A program made the translations under genes and the position numbers. From Protonemura montana (taxonomy: Eukaryota; Arthropoda; Insecta; Plecoptera; Nemouridae): 64,000 bases of DNA. This document shows positions 1 to 11,800 of the stretch, in pieces. Every line of letters starts with the position of its first letter. Positions within the stretch are counted from its first letter, which is position 1. The notes beneath the pieces were generated by a model. It was not told where the DNA came from. It made no database searches and saw nothing but the letters and a program-made list of their open reading frames with translations. The DNA is taken from the NCBI GenBank assembly GCA_947568835.1, contig OX387603.1, positions 27,242,651 through 27,306,650 of the forward strand, in the 5' to 3' direction.

Positions 1-1799
1 CTCACCGGATTCACTCTGCGTCCCTTCATAGGATAGACCAGCTACAATGTCAGCTTGTCATTCAACCGAAAGCACTTTATTACCTGATGGTCCATTACCA
101 AAAACAGTGTGCCGTGAAAGACCACAAAACGCCATCAACAACCTTGCCCGACTTAGCCCTCGGACTTACCGCAATGGGCCGATAGACCGCAGCGCTCTCC
201 GACAACAACCACATCATGGATAGTTCCGATAGAAACAATGCATACCCCTCCACCCCCGAATCACGGCAACCCGAGACTTTCCATCCGCGCTGCAAGCCTC
301 ACAGACATGGGCCGGCGTCTGCAAGGCATTAGTTTCGTTGCTAACTCGGAAGGCTAACCTACTTACCGGCATTCCGCCGTCAGACGCCGAGCCGCGACGT
401 ACCACCGCGCAGACACCGACCGTGCGCCGAAGAAAGTTGTCGGTTCGCGCGGATTTCGACTGAAAAACAAATCGTTTTTGAGGTGCGCGGGATTTTTGGT
501 CGCCCATGTGCAGCAGTTTCATTAAAAAATAAACAAGTTTTTACCTTCGAATCCGGGTTTCATCGCGCGTAGTGCTGATGCAGTTCAGAGATTAAACGTC
601 AAACTCGAGTTGCACTCTCGTTTTTCTTTGGTTCGATTTTGAGTCGTTACCTTCCGCAATTCGAAGTCGCGCGTTGTTGTGGGAACTGCGTTTTGTTGAA
701 GCTGTTTTTGGGTCCATGACGTGTTGAAGAGTGTTGAAGTGTTGAAGTCAGATGTGTTTGACGTCTTGTAGAGGACGCGTGGACGCCAGGTTCCACTGGG
801 GATTAAAGTGATGTCTGCGCTTCCAAACGCTGTCAAAGAGCAAAGGTAATTCGACGTTTCTGTGTTTATCCCGAGTTTCTTGGCTAATGGGCGTGGGTTG
901 GAGGGTGGTGGCTGGACCCACACCACAACGGTCTCACATTACAAAACTCCCGATTCAATCGCTCGGAGAAATCAACCCATGTTGCACCATTTCGATGATG
1001 CAGCTTGGCATTGGAAGTTGTGAAGAATGAATCACACAAACCGTGGCTGTACTAGTGGCACAGAATCAAGAAGCCACCCTGTCCAATTGTCGTACAATAC
1101 TTGTTCACATGTTTTGTGTCAACTCCTCTGCGGTGAGATTCAAAACGCTTGATTGCAACCAAGAAAACCCACCCTGTCATATCAACCCCCTTAAAACTTG
1201 TACTGATTGTGGCTACCCTTACTTTTTCGCGAAATGCCACTCTACCTTAATCTAAATATTTAAATTGCTATACAGTCTTGCTTGTCAGCCGCAGCCAAAG
1301 CTTCATCGAGTCCAGCAAACGAATTACAACAAACCTGGTGCTTGTCACATAGAATGCATGTTCTTACCACTCTAAGCACACAATCGAATTGTGATCCTCT
1401 GCAAACCTCTAAACATTTGTCTGCATTCGCTTGAAATCCACGCTGTTTTATTTATTCTTTGATCATCCTCAAGGTGAGTGTTGTTTGAACATGTTTCCAC
1501 ATCTTCCATGGTAAAAATAACTTTAGAAGACTTTGATTTGGTGTCTTCTCTCACTGAAGAAATACATAGCATCACTCAATTTTTGGAAAATACTCATCGC
1601 TTCTGCTAGGAACCACAAAAACAATGTGATGGATTCCACTCAATAATAAAATCAATTAATAACACAAAGCCGCTGCGCCCCATCACGGCATTGCTGTCCA
1701 CATTCTCAAACGATGAAGGTGACCGCCAATGCTCCAGAGGGATCGATTTGATGAGTCCAACAGCACGCTATTTGGAACACGGCGCCGGTGATTTTAGAG
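1..1799. other. Left-edge spacer, GC-rich in its first 930 bases
   Basis: No supportable gene. Positions 240-930 are noticeably richer in CpG than the AT-rich sequence after 1,000, which could mark a promoter-proximal island. A possible minus-strand first exon inside it is listed separately. A good plus-strand splice-donor-like site (AAG then GTGAGT) lies at about 1472, but no exon can be assigned to it. Confidence 0.5.
367..522 (-). other. Candidate minus-strand first coding exon (unrecognised)
   Basis: In a CpG-rich stretch, an ATG at 522 opens 52 codons (a second ATG at 507 starts MGDQKSRAPQ) ending in ATGCCG directly followed by a consensus GTAAGT donor at 366, in phase 0. The peptide is basic and matches no family I recognise. 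If real, the gene would continue leftward out of the window. The open frame also reads on past the donor to 214, so splicing is not forced. It could equally be an untranslated exon or chance. Confidence 0.25.
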
Positions 1800-1960
1800 G
1801 GATAACGAGGATGATAAAGATAAATCTAACCTAGCCAAGAAGAGAGTCAAGAGTACCAAGGGCCAGCCTCCGGTAACCTTGTCCCTTCCAAAGGACGACT
1901 CAACTCGAACAGTGCTGATTCCTCCGTCAAATCGTGCTGTTGAAAGGAACGACTCCTTTC
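1800..1960 (-). mobile_element. Degenerate fragment of the 5S-SINE body
   Basis: This stretch can be aligned by eye with the central body of the minus-strand SINE at 28.6-28.8 kb. Shared blocks occur in the same order: gaggatgat, taacctagcc, gagtaccaagg, gtcccttccaaaggacg, caactcgaacag, gattcctcc and gctgtt.gaaagg. It has many substitutions and small indels and no recognisable 5S head, so it appears to be an old, truncated insertion. Confidence 0.45.
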
Positions 1961-3124
1961 ATCTCAACGCCTCTCTCACCACATACTCTTTTTTCACACT
2001 GAAAGTGTTGGGCGCGGTAACTACTAAATCACCGCGCCCTGCTAATTAGGGATGTGAAAACAGTTTTCCAACAGTACCAATTATCATCTAAATTCGCACA
2101 ATTCATTCATAACCCGACATTTTGCCAACCAATTTCTTTTGCTTTCAATGCACGTGGCAGATAGAGAGGGATTTACTTCCTAAATTTTGAAACAGTTCCA
2201 TTATCTAATTGCACGTATGCCAATTTATCGTTTTCGAACGAGTTGTAACCTAAATAACGTTAATAAGTCTGTTGACAGGCGCACCTTGTCGGGAATGTTT
2301 TATAACATTCGCACAGCGTTGAAATGCAACCAACATTTCCATGTAAACAAGTTAAGTATCTTGTTTTAATATAACCATAGTACACCGGACACGGATAGAT
2401 ACTACACTTAAAGAAACAAAAAAACAAGCACAATTTTTCCTCCCTATTGTCTCAGTACCCAAAACAGTAACCGAGTTGTCTGAACGTCTCTCACGAACAT
2501 TACGAATCATTCGCTAATCCTTCAAGACACCAGACACCGTATCTATAATTAGCACGTACCCACTTGACTTGTGCATTCGGTGGCGGCACAACGGCCTTAC
2601 CGAATAAACTAGACACCTGTCTACGACAATAACACTAGCTTGATGCGAGGTCTGCAGCGTTCGCAAGCGAGAGTCACTTTGCTTTCTATGGCGAGAGCTC
2701 CAAGAAATATTTCACTCCCTTTCTAAAAGTCGTTTTTCTCTTATGACAACAGTATAGGTGATAAAAAATCGAAACAAACTAGTTTTTTTTATTTTTTCGG
2801 TAAGCTTCAGACCGTTTTATATACGTCCGTATCACGTTCACATAACAACGATTTGTCTCGAGGGAACACTTACCTGGAGATTGGTCAGTCTGCAGATTGC
2901 ATAGTTTTATTGAGTGATTGATTGTTGTACTTTGTCAATCTAGTGTAACTACTTCCGATTGTAGGCGTGCGAAACTTGTATGTGAGGGTGCGACGGGTGG
3001 CGGGGGAGGATGCACTTAAACTCCAGACAAACACATAGACTACAATCACATTTCTTGACCTTGCCTCGGAGTAATTTGTGTGTTTGTGGCCTCCCATAAA
3101 AACCACCCTTTACTTTCTTGGCCA
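1961..3124. other. AT-rich spacer, nothing recognised
   Basis: Only short chance open frames. No tandem repeat, RNA gene or conserved protein segment is visible on either strand. Confidence 0.5.
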
Positions 3125-3568
3125 ATTCCATACGCATAGTTCACAAAAACGCAAGAAATGACTATAATTAGCAATTTACTTCGAAACTGTTTATAAGTCA
3201 TTTTCTATCATGTTTCATTAATTAACTGCTAATTTCATAATGTACCACCAAAAAACTGGTCGTAATTGTTTTGGAATTCAGCGCGAAACAGAGTCATGTT
3301 TTACACGGGCGTTGAAGTCTCCAATGCTATTTCATATTTCAATTTTTACTTATCTTTTATTCCATACGCATAGTTCACAAAAACGCAAGAAATGGCTATA
3401 ATTAGCAATTTACTTGGAAACTGTTTTTAAGTCATTTTCTGTCATGTTTCATTAATTAGCTGCTAATTTCTTAATGTAGCACCGAAAAAATGGTCGTAAT
3501 TGTTTTAGAATTCAGCGTAAAAAAGTGTCATGTTCTACACGGGCGTTGAAGTCTCCAATGCTATTTCA
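3125..3568. repeat. 210-bp direct duplication with a 24-bp spacer
   Basis: Positions 3125-3334 recur at 3359-3568 with a constant 234-bp offset and no insertions or deletions. Both copies begin attccatacgcatagttcac and end ctccaatgctatttca. Scattered substitutions between them (for example gaaatgact versus gaaatggct, ccaccaaaaaac versus gcaccgaaaaaa) show the duplication is not brand new. No coding capacity is apparent. Confidence 0.95.
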
Positions 3569-5094
3569 GACCGCAAATCAACCGCTCTCGAAAAGCACTT
3601 CAATGTTTTTCAAATTTAGTTACACTTTCGATACAAAACCTCTCTGTTCAGATGTGTTTAACGAGGCATTGTAATGTTTAACGACTAGCGAGGCAGTTCG
3701 CGGGACCCAGTAATGAAAATACTTAAGAAGTTCAAGAAAAAATATATTACTGCCAATTCAACAATAATACAAGTTGTCAATAGCGATTTATAAAGCTTGT
3801 TTTTTTTTTTTTAATTCAGACAATTTTCGGTGGTTTAAGTGGCAGTTGGTCAAGTTAGCGGGGCGTTTATTCCGACTACAAATACAATCACCAGCTGAGC
3901 AACTCATGCCATTTTCGGTGATACACTTTTGCAACGTAACTTCCGCCACTCCATTAGTTCCAAGCCGTCATTTTGTAGCAAACCAAGACCTGTCCATAAG
4001 ATTCTTGCTATTTAAGAATTTAATTAAGAAGAACAAGAAGTTGTTAAATCTGCCCTTGTGGGCTGGTGTGCAAAGATCGGGCCTGGCCGAGATAGCGCGC
4101 CAAATAAAGTGCAACTAAATTCCTTGTGAACAATTTAATTTTATTCACAATTGCTAAAGGTCATTTATCTTTATAAGAAACTAAATATTCAATTATTTTG
4201 TTTATTTACTTGACTAATAGGTGCTCTCCGTTTGTACCAGTAGGTGCATGTACCGGCAATTAGGCATCTGCATGGCAAGGTAATCACTTTCAGAGCAATA
4301 TATTGATATTGCTGGCAGCACACCAGGAAATGGACGCGTAGAAATCAAAGATAGCGGTCTGCCTCCTTTTATGGGTCCACACCGCGCTTGTTAATTAACA
4401 ATATTACATATTAAGATCGAGAAACTAAGTGATGCATATCAATTGTTGGGCAGAAACATGAGTACAGAGCTCGTTGGGATGTCAAATATGAAATTATTGA
4501 CTCTCAGAAATGGTGTAGGCTGCAACGAGAAGAATTCACGCTGTGAAACAACTTATTTCGTGTCTCGAGTACCTTCTGTTTAGCGATACGATATTTCAAA
4601 ACGATCAAGCAATTTTTATTCCAAGTAAACCTTTTGTGACTGAATCACATTAATAATTTCACTGCTCTCTATTACATCTTGATTCTTTATTAAGATGTGT
4701 AGAAGATACAAAGACCGCTGTTGACCTCAGTTCATATAACTGGGCTTTTTTAGTAATTTTCTATCTTATTTAAAGTTTTCTGGCTCTGTTTGAGCATGTA
4801 CACCAATGTCTGCTAAAAATGACATAGGGTATGTTCATCTGAAGTGATATCTTCAAGGAATTTACGACATAGCATTGTAGCGCACTTCGTGTGCTACGCG
4901 AAGCATACAAATGTACAAATTAATTTGAGTGTGTACAAAAACCTGCATCCGATCCGAGGACCGCACAGCCTTGTCTTACAATGAGGCCATTTATCATCAA
5001 GCGCACTTACTTGCCCCAAAGACAAATGTTGGAAGAAGGCTGTGGTTAAATGCTACTCGTAATGTTTTGGTGTTGTGTTGGTGCATGTAAGAAA
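3569..5094. other. AT-rich spacer, nothing recognised
   Basis: The longest open frame (3774-4118, +) has a T-rich, low-information start and no recognisable domain. An AATAAA lies at about 4103 but no gene can be tied to it. Confidence 0.45.
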
Positions 5095-6458
5095 GCTGTT
5101 ATCCAGCTCAAGACATGACTTGCCAAACAAAGCTTGCAGTCTATGCTGTTGTCCAGCTCAAGACATGGCTTGCCAAACAAAGCTTGCAGTCTATGCTGTT
5201 GTCCAGCTCAAGACATGGCTTGCCAAACAAAGCTTGCAGTCCATGCTGTTGTCCAGCTCAAGACATGACTTGCCAAACAAAGCTTGCAGTCCATGCTGTT
5301 GTCCAGCTCAAGACATGGCTTGCCAAACAAAGCTTGCAGTCTATGCTGTTGTCCAGCTCAAGACATGGCTTGCCTAACAAAGCTTGCAGTCCATGCTGTT
5401 GTCCAGCTCAAGATATGGCTTGCCTAACAAAGCTTGCAGTCTATGCTGTTGTCCAGCTCAAGACATGGCTTGCCAAACAAAGCTTGCAGTCTATGCTGTT
5501 GTCCAGCTCAAGACATGGCTTGCCAAACAAAGCTTGCAGTCTATGCTGTTGTCCAGCTCAAGACATGGCTTGCCAAACAAAGCTTGCAGTCCATGCTGTT
5601 GTCCAGCTCTAGACATGGCTTGCCAAACAAAGCTTGCAGTCCATGCTGTTGTCCAGCTCAAGACATGGCTTGCCAAACAAAGCTTGCAGTCTATGCTGTT
5701 GTCCAGCTCAAGACATGACTTGCCAAACAAAGCTTGCAGTCCATGCTGTTGTCCAGCTCAAGACATGACTTGCCAAACAAAGCTTGCAGCTCATGCTGTT
5801 GTCCAGCTCAAGACATGACTTGCCAAACAAAGCTTGCAGTCCATGCTGTTGTCCAGCTCAAGACATGGCTTGCCAAACAAAGCTTGCAGTCCATGCTGTT
5901 GTCCAGCTCAAGACATGGCTTGCCAAACAAAGCTTGCAGCTCATGCTGTTGTCCAGCTCAAGACATGGCTTGCCAAACAAAGCTTGCAGTCCATGCTGTT
6001 GTCCAGCTCAAGACATGGCTTGCCAAACAAAGCTTGCAGTCCATGCTGTTATCCAGCTCAAGACATGACTTGCCAAACAAAGCTTGCAGTCCATGCTGTT
6101 GTCCAGCTCAAGACATGGCTTGCCAAACAAAGCTTGCAGTCCATGCTGTTGTCCAGCTCAAGACATGGCTTGCCAAACAAAGCTTGCAGTCCATGCTGTT
6201 GTCCAGCTCAAGCCATGGCTTGCCAAACAAAGCTTGCAGTCTATGCTGTTGTCCAGCTCAAGACATGGCTTGCCAAACAAAGCTTGCAGTCCATGCTGTT
6301 GTCCAGCTCAAGACATGGCTTGCCAAACAAAGCTTGCAGTTCATGCTGTTGTCCAGCTCAAGACATGGCATGCCAAACAAAGCTTGCAGTCCGTGCTGTT
6401 GTCCAGCTCAAGACATGGCATGCCAAACAAAGCTTGTAGTCCATGCTGTTGTCCAGCT
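5095..6458. repeat. Minisatellite A: 50-bp unit, about 27 copies
   Basis: A head-to-tail array of a 50-bp unit with core cttgccaaacaaagcttgca followed by gtcyatgctgttgtccagctcaagacatgr. Copies differ mainly at a few positions: ct/cc in gtcyatg, g/a in gacatgr, tc in cagctcatg, and rare indel-free changes such as gccatgg at about 6213. Each unit carries a HindIII site (AAGCTT). Because 50 is not a multiple of 3 and stops are rare on the plus strand, long overlapping Cys/Leu-rich open frames cross it. They are not treated as genes. Confidence 0.98.
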
Positions 6459-8794
6459 ACGAATTAACACCTGGACTTGAAACTCACTAAGAAAAGTACG
6501 CAATGCAGCAGGTTGTTGTCTCTGAACATTCAGAGTGTATTTCTCTCTCTCTCAAGATGGTATGGAGTGCAAGTGTGTGTACACTCACATTGTTGTAAAA
6601 GTTGACTCTTGTTTAAATGTTTGTGTTTTTTTTTTTGCCGGTATCATGTAAGATACGGTTTACAATTTGTATGCTGGGTTTTGATCGCACAATACGCCAT
6701 GTTTGACTGCTGCTCTCGCTATGGTTATCTAATTTTCTGAAGCCTATTTTAATAAAAATAGTCAGAATTTAGACTATTAATGAAAATGAAGATATTTGGG
6801 TCGGCCAAATATCATCTCCAAATTAACCACATACACTTATTATATAACCCAGTCTTATTTTTAGAATTTAAGATTTTCCTTTAGGCCTTCTCCCCTCTTG
6901 CCAGGCGACCGTTACATTTAGCAGTAGTTTTGTTGGTCTCGTTTATGTAAAACAAATAATTAAAACTCGGCTCATGTAGGTAAAAGTACTTGTAGTTGTC
7001 CTTAGAATATGGAAATTAAAGTACACGAAATTAATACATATTTTAATTTTGGTTTACTTTTTCGAATAGGAACATTTCATAAATATGTGATACGTCCATG
7101 TAGCCTATAGGCAGACATGTCGCATGATTCGAGTGCAGCAGAATGAGGTAAGAGCTCAGCTTGATTGTCCCATGGTCCGACTCCTGTCTCACTAGACATC
7201 GGTCATCCTGGATGTATTTCCTTGGACTCGAGCGATAAGAGCGACCACTCCTGATCGAGCTGAGATGGTGGATTCACTCAAAACATAGGCCAACCATCAA
7301 AATCAGTCGTTTGCCTAACGGGCCACTTAACAAGTGCGTTATAAAGGGTACTTCGGACAGATATGCGATATATACTCATTCATTCTAACTTTTGAGTATC
7401 GGTCACTTTTTACTCTTGGTAGTTAGTTTACTAATGGAATATCACGCTGGAACTGTAACGAGTTATTTTATTGGGTTTTATTGGACGTTATAATGCATAT
7501 TATCGATGTGATTTTCATGTTTACTGACTAAATCACAGTGACCATAAACTCTAAAGTAGGATGACACCATTGTTTCAATGTTTTATCGAGTCCAGGCACG
7601 CAGAGATCGGCTACCTGCTCCGAGGCAACAGATTTAGAGCAGCAATCTATAGAAAGAGACAACTCTACTCGTTGTTTGATCCGCTAAGACAACACAACTC
7701 CAATGGAAACTTGGTTTGAAAAACGAAAGTGGAATTCCTAATCCATGAATATTTGTAAACAATTTAGCATAATATATTTTTCAGACAGGAAATTAAAACT
7801 GAGCGCGTTACGTCAGATTGATATACCTCGCGCGTCATTTGTGCAAATCGTTGCAACCCGCGAGGCGCTACACTATTTCGTGTACTTCATATTTAATTTG
7901 TGATTTTCTGTACATAATAATTAGTTTCTGCAACTTTGCGCAACGTTTCGCCTATCGACAGTTTTATGAATTTACGGTATAATTGAAGCTTAGCAAGAAT
8001 GCTAGACGTACGTACAGACATCTTCAAGGATTTCTGGTAGATTGAAGATGATTGCACAGTGGAATTGGTTCATTGCCTATACTCTCTATTTCGCTGTGAG
8101 AATGACGCAGTCGCTTCAGGAAGACAAGCGAGAGAATACACAAAAGTTTCAAAAATTCGCTTTCAAATTGATTTCTAAAAGGTTTCTGCTTAAATACAAT
8201 ATCTGTATCCTTTGAAAACAAAACATAGATTGTGTAACGTTTAACGGTTATTTGTTATTGTACTATTTAAACAGCCGTTAAGTTGATTTAAGTGCAAATT
8301 TACCCCTTGAATATTTTAACGAGCGATTGTAACTGCAGTGAGAGCCTAATTACCATTAGCGAGGGCGTTTCGGGCAGCCGTGACTTCTCAATCACCGACA
8401 TTCAAATGTTACGACTGGGAACTGTTGCGCCTGCCTCACCAAACAAGTGTTTTTCATTTTGCTGTCTCTCTCTCCCTCTGTCGGTTTAAACTTTACATGA
8501 GACTCAAGCTCGTAGCAAACAAAGCCACTAAAGTAAAGTAGAGATTGGCAAACTGGATTGATACCTGCACGAAACCTGTCGTTTTATTGGGGCTGCACTT
8601 ACAATGCAAATGGCGGTTCGATCATAATAGGAGCAATTGTCGAGGGTTTACTATATGTGTACTATACTATACTATACTATATTGCAGACGTTTACGAAAC
8701 TCCATTAAAACTAAAGTGAAAATAGAGAAAATAATATAAATTTACAAAAAAAATTGCAATTAGGTTTTGACTGTTTTTTATTTGTATTTTCCAG
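6459..8794. other. Spacer upstream of the chitin-binding gene, with an (ACTAT)4 microsatellite
   Basis: No coding feature. Short CT runs lie near 6541. A pentanucleotide repeat (ACTAT x4) lies at 8661-8680. The promoter and first untranslated exon of the downstream gene should lie here or further left, because the first coding exon begins at a splice acceptor, but I cannot place them. Confidence 0.5.
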
Positions 8795-8870
8795 GGCAAG
8801 AAATTGAGTTCGTCGTTTGGGGGGCCCACCCCCTTCAACACCACCATGCGTCTGGCCATCATCCTTGCCG
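8795..8870 (+). CDS. Exon 1: 5'UTR end plus signal-peptide start
   Basis: A pyrimidine-rich acceptor (tttgtattttccag) ends at 8794, so at least one untranslated exon lies upstream. The ATG at 8846 has a strong context (caccaccATGc). It encodes MRLAIILA plus one base and meets a consensus GTAAGT donor at 8871. The single leftover G joins CG of exon 2 to give Ala and continue the hydrophobic core (MRLAIILAAILGTL). The precise phase match and strong start favour this as the true start. Confidence 0.7.
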
Positions 8871-11800
8871 GTAAGTCATTCATAAAAGACCGAACACCAG
8901 GTTGACCCGTGTAACGATCGGAATGCCCAAACATTCTCTCCGAATTGAATCTAACTTCACGACTGTAATCAAACGGTGATTTAACACTTTACTTAAGCAT
9001 CGTTCAACACTTGTTTCGTCAGACACGCACGGTGACCCTCGAGGACTCAAAGGTCCTGCAGACATCAACTGTTGGTTCGTGTAACCGTCGGCGTGACGAA
9101 CGCATTTCACTAAAGGTCCACTGTCAGCTCGTCTTTGCTTGATTACAGTGGGTTGTGGGTGAGGAATATGTAATGAGTTTAGACGACTTTTTGCCTGTTT
9201 TAATCCGCGAACTCGTCGAAAAAAATCCACATCGCCGCTGTGAGTGGCGTGCAACGGAGACGAACTTTCTGACCTTCTTAAAGGTTCGCCATCTCGAAAT
9301 TGTAAAGGTCTCTGAAAGGATAAATATATTGCCATCGACTATTGGTTATTGAATAAAGGCTTCAAACATCAGCTGCAAAAATATGATTTCTCCGAAAATC
9401 ATTTCGTAGATTTCACTGCCACCACGGTTTAATTCTTGACGTTATTTTGTTTTTAAACTGAATTGTGTTCTTCGTTTGAACTGCACGCTACAGTGCTGCT
9501 GTGCCGCGCCAGGAACTAAAAAAGGGCGGTTTATCTCTATGACTCTCTGGTGATAAGACAGGTTTGAGGTTATGAAATGCAGTTCAACTATTGTTGATTG
9601 CATTTGTCATCTTAAAACTCACAAAAAAAAAGTTGACTTATAATTTATTTTGAAAGAGGGTCATGGGCCGATTGTTTGCAACCCTATATGAAACGCTGCT
9701 TTTCAGACTTTTTACTCGAGAGAAACGATACCTACTAATCAAGAACACGTGAGCATTTAACTTAAATTGTAGGCCTCAGTCGATGTCTTTCATATCCACG
9801 TCGCGTTTTAGATTTCCAAAGCAAAGACAAACAAAAAAACACGTTGGAAACAAAAGCGACGGCAACATGTCATTTTCGCTAAAACGTGCTGGAATCTGTG
9901 GAGCAGTGAAATTGTGGTCGAAAAAAAACACAGAAAATGAAAACGGTTGCTATGCGGACATGGCCTGTGTGGCATAAGCCACTGTGAGTACACAAGAGCG
10001 GTGGTTGGAACATGCACTTGTTTCACTGCCCGGCAAAGAAGCGGCCTTCGCCATGCGACTCACATGCGACTCACGAGGGATTTTGTTCAATTTGTTCTAA
10101 AGAGCGGTGACTCGTGGCCCTCCAGTGGAACCGATCGCCGTTTAGTTGGAAGAGGAATGTGATAAACAATTGTTTTCGCTAAGATTTGCCGACATAATGG
10201 CAATTTCAAAGTTCTTATATTTCTAACAATGCCTTTGTCCAATGTCTTTGACTGGTCAAAATTAAAGTCGGATTAGAAATTAAGTTTCGTTTTCTTGTAT
10301 AAAGAGAGCGGAAATCAAAATGGCATATCAATTCTTTCCAGATAACAGGGATTTTACTTAAAACCGAATTTAAATGATCCACTCATAGGGGGCGAATTTT
10401 AAAGCACAATTTCTGACACAAAATTACACTAGTTTATTCACGAACGCGAGGGCAAACTTCAGAAACTCTGCCAGGAAAGTTGAAGTCGGCATGCGCCGGG
10501 GACACGCGACGCTGTCGCCAATATCGCGTTGTTTTTGTCTTATTTGCGCGACTGCCGCGCCCTAAAATCGCAATCAAACTGCGAAAAACGGGAGTCGAAC
10601 CCAGCACACTTTCACTGGCGGTCAGCTGCTGGTCGGTCGGTCGCATTGAGAAAACTAGAGCTTGGACATACTCGACTTGGTGCCAGTTATTTCACATTTC
10701 CACACTTGCCGCGATCAAACACGATGCTGCAAGGTGCCTAGGCCCCGTTTCTTTCGCTTCACGCAAAGGAGCTGACACTCGCCGTCGCCTCTGTGCTGGA
10801 CATTCCATGACAGGGTGCTTGTTTCGCTCCACGCAAAGGAGTGGGCACTCGCCGTCGCCTCTGTGCTGGACATTCCGTGACAGGGCGCTTGTTTCGCTCC
10901 ACGCAAAGGAGCGGACACTCGCCGTCGCCTCTGTGCTGGACATTCCGTGACAGGGCGCTTGTTTCGCTCCACGCAAAGGAGCGGACACTCGCCGTCGCCT
11001 CTGTGCTGGACATTCCGTGACAAGGTGCTTGTTTCGCTCCACGCAAAGGAGCGGACACTCGCCGTCGCCTCTGTGCTAGACATTCCGTGACAGGGTGCTT
11101 GTTTCGCTCCATGCAAAGGAGCGGACACTCGCCGTCGCCTCTGTGCTGGACATTCCGTGACAGGGTGCTTGTTTCACTCCACGCAAAGGAGCGGACACTC
11201 GCCGTCGCCTCTGTGCTGGACATTCCGTGACAGGGTGCTTGTTTCGCTCCACGCAAAGGAGCGGACACTCGCCGTCGCCTCTGTGCTGGACATTCCGTGA
11301 CAGGGTGCTTGTTTCGCTCCACGCAAAGGAGCGGACACTCGCCGTCGCCTCTGTGCTGGACATTCCGTGACAGGGCGCTTGTTTCGCTCCACGCAAAGGA
11401 GCGGACACTCGCCGTCGCCTCTGTGCTGGACATTCCGTGACAAGGTGCTTGTTTCGCTCCACGCAAAGGAGCGGACACTCGCCGTCGCCTCTGTGCTAGA
11501 CATTCCGTGACAGGGTGCTTGTTTCGCTCCACGCAAAGGAGCGGACACTCGCCGTCGCCTCTGTGCTGGACATTCCGTGACAGGGTGCTTGTTTCACTCC
11601 ACGCAAAGGAGCGGACACTCGCCGTCGCCTCTGTGCTGGACATTCCGTGACAGGGTGCTTGTTTCGCTCCACGCAAAGGAGCGGACACTCGCCGTCGCCT
11701 CTGTGCTGGACATTCCGTGACAGGGTGCTTGTTTCGCTCCACGCAAAGGAGCGGACACTCGCCGTCGCCTCTGTGCTGGACATTCCGTGACAGGGCGCTT

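Noticed and set aside
5075-6480. Overlapping plus-strand Cys/Leu-rich frames that look like a repeat protein
   Set aside because: The 50-bp unit is not a multiple of three, so the reading frame rotates through the repeat. All frames are artefacts of minisatellite A.
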